A DNA stretch of 64,000 bases from Heterostelium album PN500 (taxonomy: Eukaryota > Evosea > Eumycetozoa > Acytosteliales > Acytosteliaceae). The stretch lies in NCBI RefSeq assembly GCF_000004825.1, contig NW_008805069.1:364972-428971 (forward strand). Direction: 5' to 3'. The position numbers and the translations under genes are program-made. Under the pieces are notes generated by a model. That model saw only the letters and a program-made list of their open reading frames with translations. It was not told where the DNA came from and did no database searches. Below, piece after piece: positions 24,101 through 35,910 of this stretch (positions are counted from its first letter, which is position 1; every line of letters starts with the position of its first letter).

Positions 24101-27100
24101 TTAACTATGTTATTCTAACAAATCAATTATAGTTATAATGAATATATTACTACGATTGAAAGATTTTTAAATACTTTGGAGATTACTTGTAATCCAATGA
24201 TTATCGATACTTTGTTGCAGGTGTTGAAGGAACAAGATCACAGTCATATCACTCATATCAATCAGTCGATTGAGAGATTCATTGTTCGTACTAATGACAG
24301 TCAAGCCAAGGAAGTGTTCTCTCATTGCTTTGCTATGTTTATGAGTAACGACTATCAAGATGAACTAAAGATAACGTTGATCGACAAGTTCTGTGTTCCT
24401 CTCATCGGTCACATGAAACAACAGGTTCTCATTCAGTTGTTTGCTCAGCATCTTTCATCGTTGATGTCTATCATCCAACCGCTTGCACCCAAGTACCTAG
24501 CGACTGCAATCGAACGTAAATCATCGGTGGTAGAGAAGATCTGTTGTTTCAAACTGACCCAACAGTTCTACGAGTCGTTGCCAGCCACTGTCATACGTGA
24601 CCAAGTCAACCCTTACTTTACAGGCGACAAACACGATGCCAAAGGCACGGAATTGACAGCAGCCATTATGAAAGCAGCACATCTTGCTAAATCTGAGAAG
24701 TTGGCAACCGATGAACAACATGTAACACGTGTACTCGCCACCAAGTATCACGGTGCCGCCTACTCGGCGTTGGCGAGCGTCGTCGCCACCACACAAACCA
24801 AAGAAACATTCTTCCACGTATTCTTCTTCAAGGAGAACAAAGAGAAGAATGAATATCTCTGGGAGAACATCATCGATCTCGAACAACAATACAACTTTGA
24901 ACCGGAAACAAACTTCCAAATCTCCAGTCAACTCAGTAGCGCTGTCGCCAACAGTCAGTCACGCGACCTCAAATATCTATCTAGTCAATATCTTCAAGAT
25001 AGTAGTTTATCTCAATCTTTAGATGTAGATACTAGTTCATCAACAACTTCTACTTCTACTACAACAACTTCAAATAATAACAATCTAAAGATTGTTGCAA
25101 GTGCAATGAATATGCCGATTGAACTTGATAAGATCAATAGTAATCCTTCGATGCAACCGATGTTGAAGATTATCGATATCTATCAAGAGAGATTCAGAGA
25201 GTCGATAGATCAATCACCTAACGATATGCCGAAATGGATGAATGAGTTGTATCTCAAAGTAAAGAATGACACTAATCTTCATCCAAATATTCTTATCTTC
25301 ATATTGAAGGTGATAATCAACCGACAACAATACTTTTATCGCTATCACAAACAATGGACACCTATTCTCATTGAATACGTCATCTCTAACCAAACCGGTG
25401 GTCAAGGTATTCACTACTTCATTCGTGACATTGCAATGCTACTCCTAAGCTGGCCAAACATCTACCAAGATCAAAAACTAGATCAATTAGATACATTATC
25501 AAAATCAAATATATCTAAATTCATCGTATGTACAATACATCAATATTATACAAATATCAACTAATTACTAACTTGTTGGTTTAGAATTTCTTAATACAAA
25601 ACTCTTATTGTGCAGATAGACAAATCTTGAGAAACAATTTGAATATTCTAAAGTTGTTTGTTGAGAGATGGAAAGGTTTGTTTAGCGTAGAGAAGAAGTC
25701 GATTGTCGAAGCATTGGCGACACCCGTTACAAACTTTAAGAGTAAAGCAAGACAAGTTCGATCGACAGCACTCATTCAACTATCGATATTGTTGAGTAAC
25801 GGTTATGCTGCCTACGATAAAGAGAACGATAGTGAAATCTCTGAATTCAAATTCTATCAAATTCTAATCGATTGTCTGACAGAGTACAAAGAACTCTACG
25901 ATGCTGCCTCTGAAATCTGTGGTATGATATTACAATTCAATCATAAACATAACATTCAATCTGTATTTGAGAAATTATTAAAAGATAAGGTAAGTTATAT
26001 ATTTATATTTAATCATAACATATAACAATTGTTATTAATAGTTAATTATAACCAACTAATCATTCATTTTCTTTTATAACTACTACTACTATCTATAGAT
26101 ATCTTCTTTCCTTAGTCAAAGTGATTATCAAAGAGCATTGAATTGTCTATACTTTATTGGATTACATCATCCATCGTTCATTCTTCAATTCCAACTTAAA
26201 CTACTCAATATCCTACCGCAGTTGTCTAATGAGATTAGATTGGTTGCATTCAATGTCATATATTGGATTGCTGATGATATACCAGAGTTATTTATCAAAT
26301 TGAAATCTGCAAATCTAGATAGTCTTATTAGAATAAGGTAATGTTAAACAAAACTAAACATTACAAACATGTTTACTTTAACTTACTAACTAATCATTCA
26401 TACATCATCCATTTAATTAATTATTACAGAGAAGAACAAACACAAATTATCATTCTAAAGATTCTATTCAAATTGATAAAGAATAACTATACAACCGATC
26501 AAACACTTTTACAAATTATCAATCTTTTATTAGATTGTCGTTTCAATCAAAGTCCAAATGAAACATGTAGAGTAAGTGTTTATTTTATAATATATATTGA
26601 TAAATATAATATTTGCTAATGTATATGTTTTTGTTATTGTTTAGTTATTGTATTATGATATCTTTATGTGGATACATGATTATCTTGAGAAAGATGTAAT
26701 CGATCAGAATCAAATTAGATTGACTTTATTGATAGGTTTGTCAGATGATTCCGAAGCGGTAAAGAGAAAGCTGTTGGAATTCTGGGATACCAGTAAGGAG
26801 TTGTCGCTGTCCACTGTTCAACGATTGATGCAACTGTTTGAGAAGATGTATACCAAGGAAACGGAATCACAATGGCTCGGCTATTGTTGTAGTTTGCTAC
26901 TTCAGTTGTGTACGAGATCGTCGGATTTCACAAAGCTGCTGTTTGACAAACCACTCTCTGAATGTACGTTCCGTGAGTACAATCTAGACGCATCGTGGCA
27001 AAACCGTACATCCAATATGAATCCACTGTTCAGTTCATCGCAACTCGATGAAGAATCTTCACAGCTCCCTACGTTCGATGGCGACAACTTTGGACCGCGT

Positions 27101-30100
27101 GCAACTCAGCTGCCGATGTTCTCACTGACACAATCGTCATTCAGTCAGTTCTACCCGTCGGGATCTTCTTCTTCCTACTCGGAGCTATCATCTTCACAAG
27201 AACAATCTTCTTCGGCAACAACATCGACAACATTCAGTGTTGGCTCCGCTCCCGATTCTTCACAATCTGGTAAAGCTGGCAACAAGAGAACTGTAAACAA
27301 TAAGCCTGAGGATAAAGCTGGAACTTTCAAGGTACCGGCCAATATTGATCCACGTGTCATGGAGATGAGAAACCGATTCAAGAAGAAGGACAATCGAACT
27401 GACGGTGAGAGAAATGCTGCTTTCGCTAGGCTGGCCGTAAAGAAGAGTAAGGATCGGGATGAATTGATGTCGCGTGCCAAACAAGCTCGTGAGAATCAAG
27501 TGACAATGTTCCGTAAATATCGTTCCGGTGAACTTCCAGACATCCAGATTAAACTACAGGAAATTCTACGTCCACTTCAATCGTTGTGTCAAATGGATCA
27601 CCATGTCGGTACCTCTGTATTCTCACTGTTGTTCACAACTATCTATCAACATTGCCCACGTGACCAAGTCAACAAATTCAAGAGCAGCTGTAAGCAATCG
27701 ATTGAAAAGATTATCGATTCTAACGCTACCAACTCTGCACTCATTCTCAGTCTGTTGAAGATTGTGGAGAAGAATCTCGAGTTGACACCGTCACCCGCCA
27801 GTATCGCGAGTGCATCGAACGCCAGTGGAAATCATCCGATGGGTATCATTGTTATTGAATCAATCATCGAGTCATTGCTTCCAACTAAACCATCGTCGAA
27901 ACAATACGCACAGAACCAAGCGACTATCAGTGAATCTTGGGATCATCTTCGTGAGTTGTATCACGCGCTGAAAGAAGAGGATATCGTACTGGGACTGTTG
28001 GAACGACAAATGGGTGAGTTACCATATACCAAACGCGCGTTGGAAGCAGAACTTTCAAACGATTGGGTTGCCGTACTCAAAGCATACGACGACGGTATGG
28101 CAGCGTTGGAATCCGGTCAGCTTGCCATTACACCATCGGCACGCGAGACGTCGCTCTGGGAGAACGGACGTCTACAATGCTACGAGTCACTCAGAGAGTG
28201 GAGCAATTTGAAAGCAAACTTTATCGCCTATTATCCAGGTGGTCCGCAATCGGTATTCGAAGAACAAGATGAAGCAACTCGTCACGAGATGATGTCTCAC
28301 TTTTTGCAATACAGTTTGAAGGTGAAGGAAAACTGGCCCGATCTCTACCAGTTCATGGGCTCGCTGACACCGTCACAACACCAATATATGGAATCGTCAT
28401 TCCCAGGAGAATTGGCATTCCTTGAAATCACAAGATCCGATTTCAATCGTTCACAATACTATATCCAGAAATTCTACAGGCTGTTCCGTGACCAATGGGC
28501 ATCGACTCATCCTCTGGCACTGGCAAGTCGACACCGTATTCTACAACCCATTCAAAAGGTGGTGGAAGTCGAAGAATTCTTGGGATTAGTGACGAATGAT
28601 AAACGTGCAATTGAAGTTGATAAGATGGAGAAGTTGGTATCACTATGGAAAACAAGATATCCATCGTCATTCGATGATATTCTCGTGTGGGACGATCTCG
28701 TTAGTTTCAGAAGTGTCTTGCTCGAGAAGATCTATGAGAGATTCATCGGACAGAACAACAATGACGAAGCTAAAGAAGATGGCGTAAAGAATCTGCTGAT
28801 TCGCGAACGTGCAGAACTCTATCACCAGATGTCAAAAGGTGCAAGAAAACTTGGAAATATCATTGTCTCCGAGGCTTACTTCCGTCTCGCCGTCAAGAGC
28901 TATCCAAAGACCAGAGAGAATGATCTAGCATTCCCACTGGTTAGCTCACTCATCAAGATCTATTGTCTGAAAGCAAAAAACAGTACTACCCAAGTGGAAA
29001 CACTCGATCGTTTCATTAAGGCACTGAAATTCGTTGAGTCGAAATCCGATGAAGATTCCATCAAGAACAATCCCGATAATTTGCAGCGTTACAAACGTTT
29101 GCATGGTAACATTCAATGGGAGATCTACCAACTCGATCAAAAACTAGGTTCAAACCTTGTAATGGAGAATCTAAAGAAGAATGGATTGACCTCACTCTCC
29201 TCACTTCCAACCACCAGACTCTCAAGTGAGTTATTCTCATTGGCCTATCAATCATACAGTCAAAGTATTCAACTTTATGATTCCAACAGTAACAACAACA
29301 ATGATACTCATAAATCAAAGAGTGCTTACCTTCAATTCGGTAACTTTTGTGATACTGAATTACAAAGACGTGGTGATCAATCTGAAGATTCCAATAGATT
29401 GGCCGTGTCCGTTGTCAATTCCATTATGAATGCCATCAAACAAGAGATTCCAGGTGCAATTGAAAAGTTCCCAAGATTGTTGGAAATTATCAGTCAATAC
29501 GAAAAGGCAGCAAAGGAATTTGTCGAGAGAACCAAACAGATTCCATGTTGGATGTTTATCCGTTGGCAAAGTCAGATGTTCCCTTATCTCGATACACCAC
29601 AAGGTCCTTACATTCTCCCGATTCTCCAAGAGATCGCTAGTAACTACCCTCAAGCAATCTACTTCCCATTCAAGATTAGCAGTGAACAATTTGGTCCGAC
29701 CGCCAAAAAGTTGACAGCCAAACTCGAACAAACTCTAAAGAATCCACTTATCGATACGTTGATCAGTGAATTTGAAAGATTGACTCATCCTGAACACAGA
29801 TTCAAAGACTATATGGAAACAGTTAAAACAATGATGAAATCAACACCGATCAATACCTCGGAAATTCAAAAGTTGGGTGTTGAAATCTATAATGATTGTT
29901 TCAATCCACATACGGTCAGAGGTGACTACAATCTTAAATTTGCAAAGGAATGGGATCATCATTATAGTCAACATTTCAGTAAGGATGGATCGAAATTGGC
30001 TAAAATGGATGTAAAGAAACTGGTGGAACTAGTTGCTGACATGTCAGGAAAGATGGCCAAGACAATGAAACCATCGTCAACCGCAACAATGAAACTAAAG

Positions 30101-31462
30101 GATTTCAGTAATTGGCTTGTTGAATTCGATCGTTCCAATCAACTCACTGAAATAGAGCTACCCGGTCAATATCATGGAACCTCCAAACCACAACCGGAAA
30201 TTCACATCAAGATATCTTCGTTCGATCCGAATCTACTTGTGATGGGATCGCTTCGTAAACCCAAGAGAATCAAGATACACGGTAGTGACGAACAAGACTA
30301 TCCATTCTTGATTAAAGGTGGTGAAGATCTGCGTTTGGATCAGCGTATTCAACAGTTGTTCTTTGTAATGAATGAAATACTGAAGCGTGATCCTGCCACT
30401 TCCAAACGTGGTTTACATATCAAGACTTACCAGGTAGTTCCAATGACTGGTAAAGTCGGTATTATCGAGTGGCTAAACGACACGAAACCGCTCAAAGAGA
30501 TTATCGAGGATCAGATGGCTGTTCACCAGAATGTAGAGAGATCGAATGTCTCACTTTCAAGAATGGAAGCATACAAGATTCACAATGAATGGATCAACTC
30601 TTTTGGAAAGTATATCAAAATGGCAAATCCACCTGCTGGACCTCTGTACCAACAGATGTTTATGCACTCGGATCGTGCCGACGCCATAAAGAAGCAGGAG
30701 AAACAACACGACAAAGTACCAGCCAATCTGTTACAAAACGGTATTTGGGCGATCTCTTCATCACCGGAATCCTATTTATTCATCAGAAATTCATTTGCAC
30801 GTTCACTCGCCACCTTTAGCATTTGTTCTTACATCATCGGTATTGGAGATCGTCATCTTGAGAACTTCTTGATCAGTCAGAAAGACGGTATATTGATTGG
30901 TATCGATTTCGGACATGCTTTTGGTACGGCAACACAATTCCTTCCGATCCCCGAATTGATGCCATTCCGTCTGACTCGTCAGTTCACCAGCTTCTTGATG
31001 CCGTTGGACTCGGTTGGATTGTTGTCGCACAATATGACACATACTCTTACAGCTATCCAAAACAACAAGGACTTCCTCCTGAGCACTATGGACGTCTTTG
31101 TAAAGGAACCACTTATCGATTGGATAAAACTGGCATCACGTCTTGGAAAAGAACAAGGTAAAGGTCACAAATCGGTTGAATCTTGGTTCCCTAAAGAGAA
31201 AGTTGACATTGCCAGAAGAAAATTGGAGAGATGGAATCCAGCCTATATCACAAGTGAAGAACTTGCCAACTCTGTTCACAAAGGTCAAATCTACGAAAAG
31301 AGTATTCAAAACGTTGTCAAAGGTGATCCTAAACACAACATCAGAGCGAAAGCTTGTCAAATTTGTTCAACTGCAAAAGAACAAGTGGATTGTCTCATTG
31401 ATCAATCCACAGATCCAAACATCCTAGCCAGAGCATGGGCTGGTTGGTCTTCATGGATTTAA
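18122..31462 (+). CDS. dnapkcs: DNA-dependent protein kinase catalytic subunit (DNA-PKcs)
   Basis: Giant PI3K-like kinase of non-homologous end joining. It binds Ku at DNA ends and phosphorylates itself and partners in the nucleus. Twelve exons: 18122-18669, 18749-18996, 19078-19385, 19471-19634, 19702-23551, 23615-23878, 23995-24071, 24133-25525, 25585-25989, 26099-26337, 26430-26571, 26645-31462. They sum to 12456 nt, about 4151 aa, close to the human length. HEAT-type solenoid comes first, with a Glu/Lys-rich insert near residues 575-670. An SQ/TQ-rich stretch (about 2670-2740) precedes the conserved SGELPDIQIK segment. The FAT region follows, then the kinase with KGGEDLRLDQR, GIGDRHLENFL (about 3945) and GIDFGHAFG (about 3965). 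The FATC end reads LIDQSTDPNILARAWAGW and closes in W-x-x-W-I. ATPMELMPFRLTRQF-like spacing is of the DNA-PKcs type, not ATM, ATR or TOR. Confidence 0.95.
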
Positions 31463-31551
31463 AATTAAATAATAAATAAATATCAAAATTAAAATAACAC
31501 TAAGTATTCATATTTAAAAGTTCTTTTTTATTATTACATTTATTCATTTTA

Positions 31552-33279
31552 TTATTGGTCTTGATGATAAAATATGCTTGCACAATAGGTTCTGTAATAT
31601 TGATCATTTGGAAGAATAGATTCCCATTTGTTGTTTTCAAATGAGAACATAAAATTTTTATCTTTTCCTTCGATTGAATAAATATAGGCTTGACCATCAT
31701 CTGATTGATGATAAATTAAATTGTGATTACCATGAAAATTGATTTTACTCTTATCGAATAATTTGATTTCACTAATTTCTATATTGATTCTATGTAATCC
31801 TAAAGATGATTGAATATAGATATTACCATTACCATCTGTACATACTGCTCTTTCTGAAACGTTTTCTGGTATTTCAATTGGTAATTCAACAGTTGTTTTG
31901 TTTTGTATATCAAACTGAAAAATCTTATTAATCACTGGAGTGAAAGTATAGATATAACCTTTGAAGAGGAATGTAAGATGATGATAATCTGTGTTGATTT
32001 CGATTGTTGAGTATCTTTCAAATGTTGAATTGTTGATGTTGTATCTGTAAATATCGGTTTTTGTTTTACCATTTGCATCGAATATATAGATATGATCTTG
32101 ACCATCATAACAAGCTGATAAATAGCTGCATTTATCAACACCTTTCATTTCTTCGATAACTACTGTTTTGGTGTTGATTGAATACTTTAGATATTTATTG
32201 TGCTTATTATATCCACCACCAAATATATAGATAAAGTCACCAACTTTAACAATAGAGTTGAATGCTGGAAATGAATCATCCATTTTCATATCTATATCTT
32301 GTTGTTCGAAATGAATGTTGATTCGATCTGTAATATTGATGATTGATATTTTAATATTTCTATCAGCTGAGAATATATATGATTGTTTATGTTGGTTTGA
32401 TATTATTTTGTGCTGAATATGTGATTGATTTGGTATTACTTTGAATGATGATTGAATTTGATTTTTGATTTGATTAAATAGTTCATGATAAACAATAAAT
32501 CGATATTGTTGCGTTGTTGGTTGTTGATTGTCATGATGATTATTGATTTTAATTGATTTATTGTGTTCAAGTAATAAATTTAAAAGTGAATGATCATCAT
32601 TGTTGTTTACTTTGTTGTCAAGTTGATCATAATCGAAATAGAACAATGTATTGTTGTTCGATGAAATGAATTCATTGTGATCCGAACATTGTGAAATCGA
32701 TCGAATTATTGTTGTTATTTGGTAGTTATCTGTTGTATCTGCTGTTGATATGGCTGTTGATTGTATATCTGATCGATCATTGCTATTATTATTATTATTT
32801 TTATTAATATTAATATGATTATTAACAGTATTCAATGATTTCATGATTTTGATTTGTTTATCGATTTGTTGTTCTAATTGTTGTTTACTATCTACGATAG
32901 TTGTCTTTAGTTTATGTTCTTCAACAACAAGGAATTCATGTAACTCTTTGAATTTACTTTCAATCTCTTGTTCTGTTTGTTGTAATTGTTCATATTCCAC
33001 AACTTTTATTTTCAAAGAATCGAATGTTGTTTGAATACTTCTTTGAATATCTTTAATTCTATTATTATTATTATTATTTAATTGATTGCTATCTGTGTAA
33101 GTTTTTGAATCCTCCTCATTATTATTGATATTTGCTTTAATATTATCGATATGATCGAATGAATGACTTGCATGCTTTGGTGAACATACGGAACACATCA
33201 AAACATTACAATCATAACATATTAATTCAAAACTCTTTTTATGTATTCCACAAATATTATTATTACTATTACTATTCAT
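31552..33279 (-). CDS. B-box zinc finger, coiled-coil, beta-propeller protein (copy 2)
   Basis: 575 aa, single exon, tail-to-tail with DNA-PKcs (89 bp between stops). The B-box is CGIHKKSFELICYDC, CSVC and closing His. An Asn-rich linker is followed by the shared coiled coil, the SISQCSDHNEF segment, and propeller blades (KVGDFIYIFGGG, ACYDGQDHIYIFD, FKGYIYTFT, CTDGNGNIYIQS, AYIYSIEGKDKNFMFSFE). No stops or frameshifts. Intracellular scaffold or adaptor function is inferred from the domains only. Confidence 0.85.
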   Translation of the reverse strand: MNSNSNNNICGIHKKSFELICYDCNVLMCSVCSPKHASHSFDHIDNIKANINNNEEDSKTYTDSNQLNNNNNNRIKDIQRSIQTTFDSLKIKVVEYEQLQQTEQEIESKFKELHEFLVVEEHKLKTTIVDSKQQLEQQIDKQIKIMKSLNTVNNHININKNNNNNSNDRSDIQSTAISTADTTDNYQITTIIRSISQCSDHNEFISSNNNTLFYFDYDQLDNKVNNNDDHSLLNLLLEHNKSIKINNHHDNQQPTTQQYRFIVYHELFNQIKNQIQSSFKVIPNQSHIQHKIISNQHKQSYIFSADRNIKISIINITDRINIHFEQQDIDMKMDDSFPAFNSIVKVGDFIYIFGGGYNKHNKYLKYSINTKTVVIEEMKGVDKCSYLSACYDGQDHIYIFDANGKTKTDIYRYNINNSTFERYSTIEINTDYHHLTFLFKGYIYTFTPVINKIFQFDIQNKTTVELPIEIPENVSERAVCTDGNGNIYIQSSLGLHRINIEISEIKLFDKSKINFHGNHNLIYHQSDDGQAYIYSIEGKDKNFMFSFENNKWESILPNDQYYRTYCASIFYHQDQ

Positions 33280-33448
33280 TTTATTTTATAGTATTATTTA
33301 GGTTAAATCTAAGTAAAAAAAATTTTACATCTTTGAAAATATGATCGTCATATTGTGTTTTTAAAAATTACACACCAGAAAGCTTCAAATATAAAATAGC
33401 GTGATATATATATTGTTGAATGGTATTTCGACAATTCAGAATTTAAAT

Positions 33449-33486
33449 ATCTTTCTCAGTCACGCAGACGACCTTTTTGAAAAATT
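33449..33486. repeat. 38-bp dispersed repeat, copy a
   Basis: A 38-nt stretch containing CAGTCACGCAGACGACC recurs exactly, in reverse complement, at 56920-56957. Both copies lie next to B-box family sequences. The rest of 33280-33710 is A/T-rich with no gene. Confidence 0.9.
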
Positions 33487-33711
33487 TCAAAAAACGTGGT
33501 AAAAATGTTGCTGCCAACAGCATTCAGACAAATTTCACCCCAATTTTGAAATTTTTTTTTACGATCAAATTTAAGTGTGGTCATATAAATTTTTTGTCAT
33601 GTTTTGGTAATTAAATCATTGACTTTAATTTTTTTTTTACTCCCAATTGAAAAATTGCTGACTGGAAAGGATATGAATAAAAATTTTCGCTGGTATACAA
33701 GGTATTTTTAC

Positions 33712-33764
33712 TATATAAAGGGGGGTATCGACCTGATTTGCTATTATATGAGCGGGTCGGTATG
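33712..33764 (+). other. TATA-box-like element followed by an imperfect hairpin
   Basis: TATATAAAGGGGGG at 33712-33725 is followed at once by an 11-bp stem (33725-33735 with 33753-33763, three G-U pairs, 17-nt loop). No reading frame starts here. It could be a small RNA transcription unit or part of a mobile-element promoter. No known RNA family was recognised. Confidence 0.3.
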
Positions 33765-34119
33765 TTTTGTAAAAACATAACTTTATTATGTAACTTCTGA
33801 CACTTTCCTATATACTATGAATCACAACTTGAATCTCATTATTTGTTTATTAAAACTATAACTATTAATTAAAAAAGTTTGTTAATTTAAATTGGTTTTT
33901 CCAATATTGTTAAAATGTGGGTGTGAGTATAGGGGGAAAATTTTTTTCTTCATATTTCAAATCAAAAAAAAATTAAAAAAAAAAAAAAATTTTGAGAATT
34001 TTAATTTTAAGTGTCAAAAATTTACTATTAATCTTGACACGTGTAGTTTTTTTTGGATGTTTGCAAATAAATAACATAATAGTATAGTATAATAATGGAA
34101 TACTGGATCCATTGGTGAT

Positions 34120-34383
34120 TTGTTTTTGCAACATCGAAGATCTAGAAACACCAATAGTAATGCAGATCTTAGACACCCAAAGCATAATACATTTGTATGG
34201 ACAGAAGAAGAAGGCAATGAAGAAGATACAGAGGATGGGGAAGCCGAATATGAAACCAGCGCAGTAATTGGAAAAAAGAGGATACATTGGACATTGAATG
34301 AAATAACATGTATGATGATTAAAGCCAATCAGCTGGGTGGCTCGAAATCAGCAACTTTTTTCAAACAGCAACAATTTTTGTAA
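34120..34383 (+). pseudogene. coding-like fragment, possibly a transposon relic
   Basis: 87 open codons from an internal ATG. The frame is open slightly further upstream, to about 34096. It contains TFVWTEEEGNEEDTEDGEAE and HWTLNEITCMMIKANQ. After the stop at 34381, other frames stay coding-like for about 60 bp (FVKQANSEALYKL), which suggests a frameshifted gene. The family is not recognised. It lies 84 bp before a 38-bp perfect fold-back, the context expected of a decayed mobile element. Confidence 0.3.
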
Positions 34384-34466
34384 AACAAGCCAATTCCGAA
34401 GCATTATACAAACTAACAGCAAATTCAACAAACCATATGTGAACAAAGGAAAAATCAAACCCTCAT

Positions 34467-34558
34467 ATTGCAAAGATTTTTAATATAGTTTTATTATTTA
34501 AATGACACAAACCCAGAGTCCATTTAAATAATAAAACTATATTAAAAATCTTTGCAAT
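34467..34558. repeat. perfect 38-bp inverted repeat (fold-back hairpin)
   Basis: Arm 34467-34504 is an exact reverse complement of 34521-34558, separated by a 16-nt loop (ACACAAACCCAGAGTC). A transcript from either strand would form an uninterrupted 38-bp duplex. It may be a miniature fold-back element or a small-RNA precursor. I see no flanking target-site duplication. Confidence 0.9.
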
Positions 34559-35910
34559 TAAAATTAGTAATTTGATCTCCATTTGACAAAACATTCAAAA
34601 AAAAATAAATAAAATAAAATAAATGAAATGAACTAAAAGTTTAAAATTTATTATCTAAATGTATTAGAACTCTACGTACTTATTAAAATAGTAGCATTAC
34701 TAAATTACAAAAATAGTTTATTAATATGAGATTTTGTTTTAATGTACGTATTTGTTTGTTGTTGGTAGGTCAAGTTCGGATAGTGTTGTTCGATACTACA
34801 GAGTATCTTGGGTTTACGATCACATCTCCAGTAGATTTGGATAGAATGAAGATACCTTTATTTGTAGTGGTTTTCAATCTGTTGAATTCAACTATAAATA
34901 CTTAATCCTTTAGTTTCATTGTTTCAGACATTTCAGCAACCAGTTCAACCATTTGAAACTGGTTTGAGATCTCAAACTGGCACCGCGTCTGGGAAAATAA
35001 TTAGACACTCAAGAAAAATAGAAACTGATCGTAATTATACATTTATATTTACTTACAATGATAGAGTAGAAACATGAACTAAACAATGTCAAAAACATCC
35101 AAATACATGACAGACTAAAGTGAAATTATAGGTCCTGACTCCTCTCGTAGATCATGTCAGTCAGAACATTCATACGATACTGTTTGGATATCGTATACAA
35201 CGATGTAATACCAACAATCAATTTGAAGTTGAAATCCTAGGGTTTGGCCCATGCGGTGGAGCTGCTCAAAACCATTCCCTGGTATTCACTAATTAGTTTA
35301 TTCAAAAAAGTTAGTAATCTTTATTATACATAGAAAGTGATAATGTTATAAAGAATATCACACAAGATGAATATGGTGGATATGATTGTTATTAGTGATG
35401 AAAATAATGATAACAACAAGATATGACTATAATAATAACAACAACAAGATATGACTCATAGTATTAATAATGATAAATAGTAATAAATAAGTGTTATTAT
35501 CTTTATATTGATGGTTATTATTGGTAGTTTCATCCCAAAACAAAGTCGATGCTACATTGATAAACAATAAAACGACCCAAAAATAGAGCTACAATATTAG
35601 ATGGCACATATTAACAGTTACTTTTTTTGTTTACCCGTTGAATAGAAAGAATTAAAAATAAAAAATAAAAATATTTAATAAATCTTTTTTTACAATAGAA
35701 AAAAAAAAAAATAGGGTTTAAATATTTAAGTGATCACCATGTTTTGAAACAAATTTTTCTTTTTTTTTTTTATTGTAACTTAAATGATCAAGTTCATTTT
35801 TCACCTCTGTGGGTATCAAAATTAACCATTTCTATATATATATAATATTTATATAATTTTTTATTGATTTTTTTTAATAATTTTTTAAGATTTATCAAAG
35901 TTTAAATAAA
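34559..35910. other. intergenic region with palindrome and coding-like patch
   Basis: 1.35 kb. It contains a perfect 16-bp palindrome GTTTGAGATCTCAAAC (34962-34977), directly followed by TGGCACCGCGTCTGGGAA, which looks like a tRNA-primed primer-binding site of an LTR element. A coding-like patch at 35132-35296 is listed separately. The region from 35300 to 35910 is plain AT-rich DNA with ATA/AAC repeats. Confidence 0.35.
35132..35296 (+). other. orphan exon-like coding fragment
   Basis: 54 codons and a stop, preceded by TTATAG, which would serve as a splice acceptor. It reads VLTPLVDHVSQNIHTIL, then FEVEILGFGPCGGAAQNH and a terminal TN. It has normal codon texture, in contrast to its AT-rich surroundings. 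No ATG and no recognised family. It may be the last exon of a lost gene or part of a retroelement. Confidence 0.3.

Noticed and set aside
24521-24931. 136-codon antisense frame inside DNA-PKcs
   Set aside because: A shadow. The sense frame has the conserved exon 8 sequence.
18122-26644. Eleven separate plus-strand genes before the long kinase frame
   Set aside because: All join through GT-AG introns in phase to a single DNA-PKcs of 4151 residues, so they are exons.
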